In this document: piece by piece, positions 40,111 to 51,524 of the stretch
Layout: every line of letters starts with the position of its first letter
How positions within the stretch are numbered: the first letter of the stretch is position 1
DNA from: Labilithrix sp.
GTDB taxonomy: Bacteria; Myxococcota_A; Polyangia; Polyangiales; Polyangiaceae
Length of the DNA stretch: 64,000 nt
Assembly: GCA_019637155.1 (NCBI GenBank)
Contig: JAHBWE010000022.1
Location: 114,436 to 178,435 of the forward strand
Direction: 5' to 3'
Notes under the pieces: generated by a model
The model's input: only the letters and a program-made list of their open reading frames with translations
What the model was told of the DNA's origin: nothing
The model's database searches: none
Position numbers and translations under genes: made by a program

Positions 40111-42180
40111 ATGAAGAACCTCGATCCCGCGCGCGCGAAGTGGATCCGAGCTCGGATGGGGATCCTGTGCGGCGCGATGGCGATCGGTCTCGGCGGCTTC
40201 GTCAACAGCGCGTACCGCGTCCAGGTCGAGGACCAACAGTCGTGGAAGGAGACGGCCGAGAACCAGCGTCAGCGCCGCCTCCACATCGAGCCGAAGCGCG
40301 GCGGCATCTACGATCGCAACGGCGCCGCGCTCGCCGCGAGCGTCGAAGTGCCGAGCATCAGCGGCGACGTCGTCGAGATGATCCGCGGCGTCGAAGGCCA
40401 GAACGCGCAGCAGCAGGCGCTCATCACGATCGCGCAGACGCTCGGCAAGACGCTCTCGATCGATCCGAGCGAGATCCACCAGAAGATCGTGACCCGCCGC
40501 CGCTTCGTGTGGCTCAAGCGCCGCGTCACGGCGGAGGAGGCGCAGGCGATCCGCGACCTCGGCGATCCGAGGAAGACGCCGAAGCCGATCAAGGGCCTCG
40601 CGGTGGAAGGGGAGGGCCGCCGCTACTACCCGGGGCGTGAGCTCGCCGGTCCGGTGCTCGGCTTCGTCGCGCCCGACGGCTTCGGCAAGGACGGCCTCGA
40701 GCTCTCCCTCGACGAGGAGCTCCGCGGCCGCGCCGAAGAGGTGCGCGGCCTCCGCGATCGCTCGGGCCGCCTCATCTTCTCGGAGGGCACGAACGACGTC
40801 GCGGCGATGGCGGGCCACGACATCACCCTCGCGCTCGACCAGGCGATCCAGCGCGTCGCCGAGCGCGAGCTCGACACCGCGTACCGCACCTACGAGACGA
40901 AGGGCGCGTCGCTCGTCGTCATGGATCCGACGAGCGGCGACATCCTCGCGCTCGCGTCGGTGCCCGGCTTCAACCCGAACGACTACGGCGAGGCGGACCC
41001 GGATTGGCGCCGCGACCGCGCGGTGACCGATCGCTTCGAGCCCGGCTCCGTCATGAAGGTCTTCACCGTCGCCGCCGCGCTCACGGCGGGAACGCTGAAG
41101 CCGACCGAGACGATCTACTGCGAGCGCGGCAACTACCAGCTCGGCAACGTCACGATCCACGACACGCACAACAACGAGAACCTCAGCGTGACGCAGGTCC
41201 TCGCGAAGAGCTCGAACATCGGCGCGCTCAAGATCGGCCTCGGCCTCGGCGAGCCCGGCCTCTACGGCGCGCTCCGCCGCTTCGGCTTCGGCGAGCCGAC
41301 CGGGCTCCCGATCCCGGGCGAGGCCTCGGGCGTGCTCCGCCCCCGCGGCCGCCCGTGGTTCGAGGTCGAGACCGCGAACGCGAGCTTCGGTCAAGGCATC
41401 AGCGTCACCACGATCCAGCTCGCGACCGCGATGAGCGCGATCGCGAACGGCGGCAAGGTGATGGAGCCGATCCTCGTCCGCAAGATCACCGACGCGAAGG
41501 GCAACGTCGTGAAGGAGTGGGCCCCGCGCGTGCGCCGCGAGGCGGTGCCGGCCGGGATCGCGAAGACGGTGGCCGAGATGCTCACCGCCGTCGTCGAAGA
41601 CGGAGGCACCGGGACGGAGGCCGCGATGCAGGGGTTCCGCGTCGCGGGCAAGACCGCCACCGCGCAGAAGGTCGACCCCGCGACCGGGAAGTACTCCGAG
41701 GATCACTACACCGCCTCGTTCGTCGGCTTCGTCCCCGCCGACAAACCGCGCCTCGTCGTCGCCGTCGTCCTCGACGATCCGACGATCGGCCGCTACGGCG
41801 GCGATCTCGCCGGCCCCGTCTTCCGCCGCGTCGCCGAGGCGAGCCTCCGCTACCTCGGCGTGCCGCCTTCGAACGCGAAGCCGGCGGTGAAACAAGTGAA
41901 GGGCAGCGACGCGGAGCCCGCGCTCATCGCGGCGAAGGCGGAGCCGCCGAAGCCCGAGCCGCCCGCGCCGCCGACGCCGGTCGGGCCCCCGCTCCCGAAC
42001 AGCATCAAGGTCCCCGACGCCGCCGGGATGGGCGCGCGCGACGCGGTGCGCACGGTCGGCGCGCTCGGGCTCGTCCCGGTCGTGGAAGGGAGCGGCAAGC
42101 TCGTGAAGCAGGTGCCGTCCGCGGGCACGGCCGTTCCGAAGGGGACGAGCGTGCGGTTGGTGTTCGAGCCCTCGACGTGA
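40111..42180 (+). CDS. ftsI: FtsI-type penicillin-binding protein with C-terminal PASTA domain
   Basis: 689 residues. One membrane span (about 16-36) precedes a class B PBP dimerisation domain (RGGIYDRNGAALAAS) and a transpeptidase domain with SxxK in FEPGSVMK (near 313), SxN in KSSNIG and KTG as VAGKTATAQK (near 513). It crosslinks septal peptidoglycan as partner of FtsW. One PASTA domain (about 628-688, IKVPDAAGMGARDAVRTVGA then VPSAGTAVPKGTSVRLVF) closes it. Single PASTA tails occur in FtsI of some deltaproteobacteria and Gram-positives. A Pro/Glu linker separates the domains. Confidence 0.95.
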   Translation: MKNLDPARAKWIRARMGILCGAMAIGLGGFVNSAYRVQVEDQQSWKETAENQRQRRLHIEPKRGGIYDRNGAALAASVEVPSISGDVVEMIRGVEGQNAQQQALITIAQTLGKTLSIDPSEIHQKIVTRRRFVWLKRRVTAEEAQAIRDLGDPRKTPKPIKGLAVEGEGRRYYPGRELAGPVLGFVAPDGFGKDGLELSLDEELRGRAEEVRGLRDRSGRLIFSEGTNDVAAMAGHDITLALDQAIQRVAERELDTAYRTYETKGASLVVMDPTSGDILALASVPGFNPNDYGEADPDWRRDRAVTDRFEPGSVMKVFTVAAALTAGTLKPTETIYCERGNYQLGNVTIHDTHNNENLSVTQVLAKSSNIGALKIGLGLGEPGLYGALRRFGFGEPTGLPIPGEASGVLRPRGRPWFEVETANASFGQGISVTTIQLATAMSAIANGGKVMEPILVRKITDAKGNVVKEWAPRVRREAVPAGIAKTVAEMLTAVVEDGGTGTEAAMQGFRVAGKTATAQKVDPATGKYSEDHYTASFVGFVPADKPRLVVAVVLDDPTIGRYGGDLAGPVFRRVAEASLRYLGVPPSNAKPAVKQVKGSDAEPALIAAKAEPPKPEPPAPPTPVGPPLPNSIKVPDAAGMGARDAVRTVGALGLVPVVEGSGKLVKQVPSAGTAVPKGTSVRLVFEPST

Positions 42181-42229
42181 TTTCCTCCGTCGGGGTCGGG
42201 AATTGAGCTCGCACCGAGAGCACGAAGGG

Positions 42230-43768
<1,539 letters not shown>

Positions 43769-45460
43769 ATGGCGACGCCGATCCCCACGAACCGCGCGAG
43801 CTTCGAGCTGCCCGACGTCGCGCTCGCGACGAACGGCAACATCCGCATCCACGGGCCGCGCCCGAAGGAGCCCGCGGTCGGCGTCGTGAGCGACACGCGC
43901 GCGGTCACGCCGAACAGCATCTTCTTCGCGCTCCGCGGCGAGACGCACGACGGCCACGACTTCCTCGCGAAGGCGGTCGACGGCGGCGCGTCGATCGTCG
44001 TCGTCGAGAGGGGCCGCGCCGGCGCGGTGCCGAACACGGTGAGCGTCGTCGAGGTCGAGGACACGCTCGTGGCGTGGGGCGCGCTCGCGGGCGCGTACTT
44101 GCAGCGCTGGCGCGCGGAGTCGATGGTCGGCCGTGTCGTCGCGATCACCGGCAGCGCCGGCAAGACGACGACGAAGGAGCTCACCGCCGCGCTCCTCGCC
44201 GAGATCGCGCCGACCCACTTCACCGCCGGGAACCTCAACAACCGCGTCGGCGTGCCGGCCGTCATCTTCGCGCTCGAGCCGCAGCATCGCTACTGCGTCC
44301 TCGAGATGGGGATGAGCCTCAAGGGCGAGCTCGACGCGATCTGCGCGTTCGCGCGCCCCGACGTCGCCGTCGTCGTGAACGTCGGCGTCGCGCACGCCGA
44401 GGGCGTGGGTGGGCGTGAAGGCGTGATGCGTGAGAAGGGCGCCGTGTACCGCGCGCTCGACAAGTACGGCGTCGCGATAGTCAACGCCGACGACGCGTTC
44501 GTGCGCCGCGCGGCCCGCTCCGCGCGCGTCCGCAAGGTCGAGACCTTCGGCCGCGGCGATCTCGGCGCGCCCGAACGTCCGCGCGGCTCGTTCGCGCCGC
44601 CGCCGATCTTCACGCACGAGCCATCGATGGCGCCGACGTCTCTTGTTCGAGAGGGCTCTGCCCTCTCGAGCTCTCCCGCCGGGGGCCGTCGCGCGAAGAC
44701 GCGCTCCGCGCCCCCGGGCCCCCCGAGAGGGAGCGCCCGAGAGGAGGTCCGAGAGGAGGTCCGAGAGGAGGCGCCGATGTCGCTTCCGCCGATGTCGGTG
44801 CCGCCGGCGGAGATCCTCGCGAGCGCGCCGCCGCACTACCGCCTCGTCAAGCGCGTGCCGGAGGGCACCGGCTCGCGCGTCGTCATCACGTGCGCGGGCC
44901 GCGAGGTCGCGGTGCACCTCCCGGTCCCGGGCGAGGCGGCCGCGATCGATCTCACCGCCGCCCTCGCGGCGCAGGAGGCGGCGAGCCGCCAGCTACTCGA
45001 CGCCGACGCGATCGAGCGCGCGCTCGGGCGGGTGTCGCTGAGCGGCCGCGGCGACGTGCGCACGATCCGTGACGACGTGCTCGTCATCGACGACACCTAC
45101 AACGCGAACCCGTCGAGCATGCGCGCGGGGCTCGCCACCCTCGCGGAGATCGCGGGCGAGACGCGGCGCAAGGTGGCGGTCCTCGGCGAGATGAAGGAGC
45201 TCGGCGCGCTCGCGGAGGCGGAGCACGAGGCGCTGGGCGACGACATCGTGAACGCCGGCGTCGCGCTCGCGATCGGCTGCGGCGGCCTCATCGACCTCGC
45301 GCTCGAGCGCGCGGAGGCGCAGGGCGTCGAGGTCGTCCGCGCGAGCACGACGGAGGAGGCGGCGCGTGAGGCGGCGGCGCGCGTGAAGCCGGGCGACGCC
45401 GTCCTCGTGAAGGGCTCGCGGAGCGTGGGGGCGGAGAAGGTCGTCGCGGCGCTCGCATAA
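43769..45460 (+). CDS. murF: UDP-MurNAc-pentapeptide synthetase MurF with repeat-derived insertion
   Basis: 563 residues, about 100 more than usual. MurF adds D-Ala-D-Ala to the tripeptide. Recognisable are VSDTRAVTPNSIFFALRG, the ATP loop ITGSAGKTTTKEL, NLNNRVGVP, EMGMSLKGEL and the C-terminal VIDDTYNANPSSM and AVLGEMKELG. Residues about 270-360 form a low-complexity segment without counterpart. Part of it (LVREGSALSSSPAGG and beyond) is encoded by a family A repeat, then a REEVREEVREE run from a short tandem duplication. It lies in the central domain, probably in a surface loop. The ATG directly follows the murE stop. Confidence 0.95.
   Translation: MATPIPTNRASFELPDVALATNGNIRIHGPRPKEPAVGVVSDTRAVTPNSIFFALRGETHDGHDFLAKAVDGGASIVVVERGRAGAVPNTVSVVEVEDTLVAWGALAGAYLQRWRAESMVGRVVAITGSAGKTTTKELTAALLAEIAPTHFTAGNLNNRVGVPAVIFALEPQHRYCVLEMGMSLKGELDAICAFARPDVAVVVNVGVAHAEGVGGREGVMREKGAVYRALDKYGVAIVNADDAFVRRAARSARVRKVETFGRGDLGAPERPRGSFAPPPIFTHEPSMAPTSLVREGSALSSSPAGGRRAKTRSAPPGPPRGSAREEVREEVREEAPMSLPPMSVPPAEILASAPPHYRLVKRVPEGTGSRVVITCAGREVAVHLPVPGEAAAIDLTAALAAQEAASRQLLDADAIERALGRVSLSGRGDVRTIRDDVLVIDDTYNANPSSMRAGLATLAEIAGETRRKVAVLGEMKELGALAEAEHEALGDDIVNAGVALAIGCGGLIDLALERAEAQGVEVVRASTTEEAAREAAARVKPGDAVLVKGSRSVGAEKVVAALA
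44643..44737 (+). repeat. murF: dispersed repeat family A, copy 2 (in frame inside murF)
   Basis: The hairpin and the GAGCTCTCCCGCCGGGGG block are identical to the copies at 58203, with a diverged middle and the CCCCGGGCCCCCCGAGAGGG end. It is read without stops. The sequence then has the 15-bp unit GAGGTCCGAGAGGAG repeated. Confidence 0.85.
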
Positions 45461-45476
45461 GGGCTATCGTCCGAGC

Positions 45477-46193
45477 ATGCGCGGCGATCGCCTTCGTGAC
45501 GTCCTCTCCTTCGCCGTCCTCGCCGGTTTCACGTCGATGCTCGCAGGCACGAGCAAATCGAAGAGCACGTCGCCGGAGCCCGCTCCGTCGGCCGCGGCCC
45601 TTCCGGCAGAGACGTCGATGACGGTCGAGAAGATGGCGACGCAACCCGACGTGTCGCTCGCCGCGGTGTCGGTCCTGGCGCGCTGCGCGACGGAGAAGAC
45701 CCATCCCGCGTGCCGCCTGCTCAAGGACTTCGAGGCGGCGCCGACGTACACCGAGACGGCGGCGACGGTGCTGTGGTTCGGGGAGTCGATCGGCATCGGC
45801 GGCGCGGGCGACACGACGAAGGAGCCGCTCTTCGTGACGCTCGAGCTGAGCCCCTCCGGCCTCGCCGGCGCGGCGCGCGTGCTCCTCTACGACGACGCGG
45901 CGGAGCGGAAGGACGGCGACGCTCTGCTCGCGGCGGTGAAGCAGGGAAAGACGATCCCGACGAGCAAGGCGGCGAAGCTCATGCGCACGGCGCCGCCGGC
46001 GAACGGCCCGCTCAAGCTCGCGAAGACGAAGGGCCGCTCGCTCGCGTTCGTCGAGACGCCGCCGAAGGTCTACGTCAGGAAGAGCGGCGATCGCCTGCTC
46101 GTCCTCGAATACGATCCCGACTCATCGCTCGCGCACGACAGCAGGAGCCTCTCCGCCAAGGCCTGGATCGCGGAGGCGTGGCTGGTGCGCTGA
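45477..46193 (+). CDS. exported protein, unknown
   Basis: 238 residues. The N-terminus may be an uncleaved or weak signal segment (VLSFAVLAGFTSMLAG) followed by a Ser/Pro/Ala linker. The body mixes helix and strand (LFVTLELSPSGLAGAARVLL, RLLVLEYDPDSSLA) with two Cys in CATEKTHPACRLL that could pair. No family is recognised. It begins 16 bp after murF inside the dcw cluster, and its 3' end overlaps the convergent VanZ-like gene by about 70 bp. Confidence 0.6.
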   Translation: MRGDRLRDVLSFAVLAGFTSMLAGTSKSKSTSPEPAPSAAALPAETSMTVEKMATQPDVSLAAVSVLARCATEKTHPACRLLKDFEAAPTYTETAATVLWFGESIGIGGAGDTTKEPLFVTLELSPSGLAGAARVLLYDDAAERKDGDALLAAVKQGKTIPTSKAAKLMRTAPPANGPLKLAKTKGRSLAFVETPPKVYVRKSGDRLLVLEYDPDSSLAHDSRSLSAKAWIAEAWLVR

Positions 46194-46562
46194 GATCGAG
46201 GCGCCGAGCGCGTAGCCGCCGGCGATCGCGACGAGGTCGACGACGTCGAAGGTGCCGGGCGGCAGCTGCCAGAGCTGCCCGATCTCGGCGTACGCCGCGA
46301 TCGTCGCGCCGGCCGCGAGCCAGAGCCGCGCGCGCCGCTCCGCGAGGCGACCGCGCCAGATCGATCCGATCGCCGCCCCGAACGCGAAGCCCCAACACGC
46401 ATCCGAGCCGCTCGCGACGACGATCCGAGGCAGCGGCACCGCGCCGAGCGACGAGCGCAGCGCGCGCACGAGCGCGGCCGGCAACCACGTCACGAGCCGC
46501 ACCTCCTCCGCGCGCCACACGACGTAGAGGATCGCCCCGACGACGAGCGGCATCACGACCAA
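46122..46562 (-). CDS. VanZ-like small membrane protein
   Basis: About 146 residues from TTG 46562 (ATG 46553 also possible). Three to four hydrophobic segments (VVMPLVVGAILYVVW, RLWLAAGATIAAYA, VVDLVAIAGGYALGASI) and the signature AEIGQLWQLPPGTFDVVDLVAI match the VanZ-like family, whose E..Q and D..aN/G residues face the membrane. VanZ-like proteins are linked to wall-antibiotic response and envelope biology, but their chemistry is not settled. It is on the opposite strand to the dcw genes and overlaps the end of the preceding one. Confidence 0.65.
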   Translation of the reverse strand: MVVMPLVVGAILYVVWRAEEVRLVTWLPAALVRALRSSLGAVPLPRIVVASGSDACWGFAFGAAIGSIWRGRLAERRARLWLAAGATIAAYAEIGQLWQLPPGTFDVVDLVAIAGGYALGASISAHQPRLRDPGLGGEAPAVVRER

Positions 46563-46582
46563 GAGCGCGACGCGGCGCCGGA

Positions 46583-46702
46583 TCAGAGCCCGCGCCCGCG
46601 GAGGACGGTACCGCCGATGAGATCCTGAGTGCCCAGGTCCGGGATCGTGCCCTCGGCGGCCGAGCAGCCAGCGAGGAGGTGGGTGAGAGCGACGGCGCGC
46701 AT
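46583..46702 (-). CDS. possible 39-residue lipoprotein or lipoprotein remnant
   Basis: The frame from ATG 46702 to the stop at 46583 encodes a short hydrophobic N-terminus with a lipobox (THLLAGC) and a brief polar tail (GTIPDLGTQDLIGGTVLRGR). It lies 20 bp upstream of the VanZ-like gene on the same strand. It could be a tiny lipoprotein or the stump of a larger one. Confidence 0.3.
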   Translation of the reverse strand: MRAVALTHLLAGCSAAEGTIPDLGTQDLIGGTVLRGRGL

Positions 46703-46871
46703 GCCCACCGAGTTGCAGCGTGCGTACCTGTGCCTACACTCAAAAAGTCCCGAAAAATGAGGATACCGGAGGCGAACGTGGTCTCTCGACGCCTCTCCCC
46801 GTGATCCAGGTGATCGCGATCGGCGGCGGCGCGGGACCACGGTACGACCCCTGCAGTCGAAGGGCGCGGGC

Positions 46872-47750
46872 ATGCTTCGCTTCCTCGTCGTCCTCGCGCT
46901 GCTCCTCGTCGCGCCCGACGCGCTCGCGTTCTGTCGCACCACGAACGCGAGGTGCAAGGAGCCCGACTGCCCGACCGACGAGAACGGGTGCGTGACCGAG
47001 GGCAAGCCCGTCGCGTACCGCACGAGCCCGATCTCCTTCGCGTTCGCCGAGCGCGGCACGACGAAGCTGAACGAAGCGAAGGCGCGCGCGGCGGTGCGGG
47101 CCGCGTTCCAGAAATGGCAGAGCGTCTCGTGCGCGGGCGGCCAGACCTCGCTCTGGTTCAAGGAGCAGCCCGACATCCCGCCCGACGGGGACCTCGGCCT
47201 CGCCGCGTCCGACGACGACGACGGCCCCGAGTCCGGCACGCCGCCGTTCGGCATCTATTTTCGCGACACGTCGTGGGGCGACAACGATCCGAAGGCGCTC
47301 GCGCTGACGACGCTCGGCTACAAGGGCACGACGGTCGTGGCCGCGCGGATCGAGATCAACACGGCGGGGACGAGGTTCCGCTTCGACTCCGATCAAGAGT
47401 CGGAGGACAACGATTTCCAGGCCGTCATCACGCACGAGGTCGGGCACTACATCGGCATCGCGCACAGCCTCGAGCAGGACTCGCTGATGCACGCCGAGTA
47501 CTGCCACTGGAAGGACCGCTGCGACCAGGGCGTTCGCTTGAAGCGCGCGCTCTCCGCCGACGATCGCCTCGCGGTATGCACCCTCTATCCGCCCATCACG
47601 CCGCGGCTCCCGCCGACCGACGAGCCCTACGCCGAGACGGCCGGGTGCTCCGCCGCGCCCGGCGCGAGGACGAGCTCGGCTGCGGCGCTCTTGCTCGTGG
47701 TCGCGGCCGGCGCCGCCCGCAAAAGGCGCACAAATCGCGCGGCGCGCTGA
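46872..47750 (+). CDS. matrixin-type zinc metalloprotease with MYXO-CTERM signal
   Basis: 292 residues. A signal peptide (LRFLVVLALLLVAPDALAF) precedes a Cys-rich propeptide-like segment. The metzincin motif HEVGHYIGIAHS gives three zinc His and the catalytic Glu, and DSLMHAEY is the Met-turn, as in matrixins. The C-terminus has a Cys-Ser motif (AGCSAAPG), a hydrophobic helix (SSAAALLLVVAAGAA) and Arg/Lys residues: the MYXO-CTERM layout for myxosortase processing and surface anchoring. It sits between murF and mraY, where no protease is usually found. Confidence 0.9.
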   Translation: MLRFLVVLALLLVAPDALAFCRTTNARCKEPDCPTDENGCVTEGKPVAYRTSPISFAFAERGTTKLNEAKARAAVRAAFQKWQSVSCAGGQTSLWFKEQPDIPPDGDLGLAASDDDDGPESGTPPFGIYFRDTSWGDNDPKALALTTLGYKGTTVVAARIEINTAGTRFRFDSDQESEDNDFQAVITHEVGHYIGIAHSLEQDSLMHAEYCHWKDRCDQGVRLKRALSADDRLAVCTLYPPITPRLPPTDEPYAETAGCSAAPGARTSSAAALLLVVAAGAARKRRTNRAAR

Positions 47751-47815
47751 GGGACGAGCGCGGCCAAGTGCCGGAAACTTGGCAAAATCTCTCCGAGTCT
47801 GCAACGTGAGGGTCG

Positions 47816-48969
<1,154 letters not shown>

Positions 48970-48970
<1 letters not shown>

Positions 48971-50265
48971 TGAAGGGCAAACGCGTCGTCGTCGTCGGAT
49001 TGGGGATCAGCGGCGTCGCCGCGTGCGAGATGCTCGTCGCGCGCGGCGCGCGGGTCGTCGGCACCGACGCGCGGACGGACATCGCCCCGATCGAAGGCGT
49101 CGAGCTGGTCCTCGGCGGTCACGACGGCGCGCGCCTCGAGGAGGCCGACCTCGTCGTCGTGTCCCCCGGCGTGCCGATGTTCCCCGCGCTCTCCGCGGCC
49201 GAGGCGAAGGGCGTGCGCATCTGGGGCGAGGTCGAGCTCGCGGTCCAGGCGCTCGCCGATCCGAAGCCGCCCGTCGTCGCGATCGGCGGAACGAACGGCA
49301 AGAGCACCACCACCTCCCTCGTCGGCGCGCTCCTCCGCCGCGCCGGCAAGCGCGTGTTCGTCGGCGGCAACCTCGGCGAGCCGCTCGCCGCGCACGCGGA
49401 CGAGGCGTTCGACGTCGTCGTGCTGGAGGTCTCGAGCTTCCAGATGGAGCGCGTCGAGTCCTTCCGCCCGAAGGTGAGCGTGCTCCTCAACGTCACGCCC
49501 GATCACCTCGATCGCTACCCGAGCGAAGAGGCGTACGCCGGCGCGAAGGGCAACGCGTTCGTGCGGCAAACCGCGGACGATCTCGCGGTCGTCCCCGCCG
49601 GCGACGACGTCTGCCGCGCGCAGGCGAAGCGCGGCCGAGGCACGATCGTGACGTTTGGCCCCGGCGGCGACGTCGACGTGCGAAACGACGTGATCGTCGA
49701 CGGCGAACATGCCTATCCACGATCGGCGATTGTCCTTCAGGGCGGTCATAATGCCTTGAACGTCGCGGCGGCGCTCGCGGCGATTCGGCCTTTCGGCGTG
49801 GACCCGCGCGTCGTCCGCGAGGTGCTCGCCGAGCACGCGGGCCTCGAGCACCGCATGGCCTTCGTGCGCTCGCGGCGCGGCGTGCGCTTCTACGACGACT
49901 CGAAGGGCACGAACGTCGGCGCCTCGGTGACGGCGATCCGCGGGGTGATGGAGGAGAAGGTCGTCCTCGTCGCCGGCGGCAAGGACAAGGGCGGCAGCTA
50001 CGGGCCGCTCGCGGACGCGATGCGCGAGCGGGGCCGCGCCGCGGTCGTGATCGGCGAGGCGAAGGCGCTCCTCCGCGCGGCGCTGGCGGACGTCGTGCCG
50101 GTGCGCGAGGCGGCGACGATGGAGGAGGCGGTGAAGCTCGCCGCCGAGCTCGCGCAGGGCGGCGACGCGGTCCTCCTCTCGCCCGCGTGCTCCAGCTTCG
50201 ACATGTTCCGCGACTACAAGGACCGCGGCGACGCCTTCGTCCGCGCGGTGATGGGGCTCCCGTGA
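48970..50265 (+). CDS. murD: UDP-MurNAc-L-alanine:D-glutamate ligase
   Basis: 431 residues. MurD adds D-glutamate to UDP-MurNAc-L-Ala. It has the N-terminal Rossmann-like VVVVGLGISGVAACEML, the ATP loop IGGTNGKSTTTSL, the EVSSFQME and NVTPDHLDRYPSEEAY region with the carbamylated Lys context, and the C-terminal DDSKGTNVGA and LLSPACSSFDMF. The start overlaps mraY by one base; the stop overlaps the ftsW GTG (GTGA). Confidence 0.98.
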
Positions 50266-51524
50266 TCACGCTGATCAAGAACCGGCGCATCATGGCGCCC
50301 GTCGTGCAGCAGCTGTCGCTCGCGCTCGACGCGAAGCCGAACCAGGGCTCGCGCGACAAACCGGTCGACGTCGTGCTCGCCGCGATCGTCGTCGGGCTCA
50401 TCGCCTTCGGCGTCGTCATGGTCTACAGCGCGTCGGCGGTGCAGGCGACGCTGCACATGCACGACCCGCAGTACTTCCTGAAGAAGCAGGCGGCGTACGC
50501 GGGGATGAGCCTCGTCATCCTCTTCGGCGTCGCGTCGATCGACTACCACCGCCTCTACAAGCTGACGTACCCGGTCCTCGGCGCGGTCGGCGTCCTCCTC
50601 TTGATGTGCGTCGTCGGCCTCGGTCACTCCGGCGGCGGCGCGACGCGCTGGCTCGCGCTCGGTCCGATCCACATCCAGCCCGCCGAGATGTCGAAGCTCG
50701 CGCTCGTGTGCTGGCTCTCGTACTCGCTCGCGAAGAAGGCCGACAAGGTGAAGTCCTTCACCGTCGGCTTCCTCCCGCACCTCCTCGTCGCCGGGCTCTA
50801 CATGCTCCTCTGCATGAAGCAGCCCGACTTCGGATCGAGCGTCGTGCTCCTGCTCCTCACGTTCACGATGCTCTTCGTCGCCGGCGCGAAGGTCGGCTAC
50901 CTGATGGGCGCCGGCATCCTCGGCGGCGTCTTCGCCGTCCTCTCCGTCATGTCGAAGCAGTACCGCCTCGCGCGGTACCTCGCGTGGCAGAACATGGACC
51001 AGCACCGCGCCGACCTCGCCTACCAGCCGTTCCAGTCCGTCATGGCCTTCGGCTCCGGCGGCACGTGGGGCGCCGGCGTCGGCAAAGGGCTCCAGACTCT
51101 CTATTTGCCCGAGGCGCACAACGACTTCATCGCCGCGATCATCGGAGAGGAGCTCGGGTTCGTCGGCATCCTCGGCCTCTGCATCGTCTTCCTCGCCCTC
51201 GTCGCGCGCGGCGTGCGCGCGGCCTATCGCGCGCCCGACGACTACGGCTCCTATTTGGCATTCGGCATCTCGACGATGTTCGGAGTCCAGGCGCTCGTGA
51301 ACCTCTGCGTCGCGCTCGCGATCGTCCCGACGAAGGGCCTCGCGCTCCCGTTCCTCAGCTACGGCGGCTCCTCACTACTGGTCAATGCCGCCGCCGCCGG
51401 AATCCTCCTCAACGTGTCGCGCCAGGGCATGGCTCCGCCGAAGGACGAAGAGATCTACGAGCCCGCGCCGGAGGAAGAAGACGAGAGCGTCGCCGCCGCG
51501 CTCGCGGACGAGGGGAGCGCGTAG
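50262..51524 (+). CDS. ftsW: FtsW, SEDS peptidoglycan glycosyltransferase
   Basis: 420 residues from the GTG in the murD overlap; ATG 50292 is an alternative. Around ten membrane helices carry SEDS signatures: VMVYSASAVQA, QPAEMSKLALV, KQPDFGSSVVL, LYLPEAHNDFIAAIIGEELGF and LPFLSYGGSSLLVNAAAAGIL. FtsW polymerises septal glycan from lipid II together with FtsI. The cytoplasmic tail is long and acidic (PAPEEEDESVAAALADEGSA). murG begins at the next base after its stop. Confidence 0.97.
   Translation: MITLIKNRRIMAPVVQQLSLALDAKPNQGSRDKPVDVVLAAIVVGLIAFGVVMVYSASAVQATLHMHDPQYFLKKQAAYAGMSLVILFGVASIDYHRLYKLTYPVLGAVGVLLLMCVVGLGHSGGGATRWLALGPIHIQPAEMSKLALVCWLSYSLAKKADKVKSFTVGFLPHLLVAGLYMLLCMKQPDFGSSVVLLLLTFTMLFVAGAKVGYLMGAGILGGVFAVLSVMSKQYRLARYLAWQNMDQHRADLAYQPFQSVMAFGSGGTWGAGVGKGLQTLYLPEAHNDFIAAIIGEELGFVGILGLCIVFLALVARGVRAAYRAPDDYGSYLAFGISTMFGVQALVNLCVALAIVPTKGLALPFLSYGGSSLLVNAAAAGILLNVSRQGMAPPKDEEIYEPAPEEEDESVAAALADEGSA

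Noticed and set aside
46720..46995. 91-residue plus-strand ORF before the matrixin gene
   Set aside because: It overlaps the true signal peptide of the protease in another frame and is Ser/Arg-rich without a plausible start.
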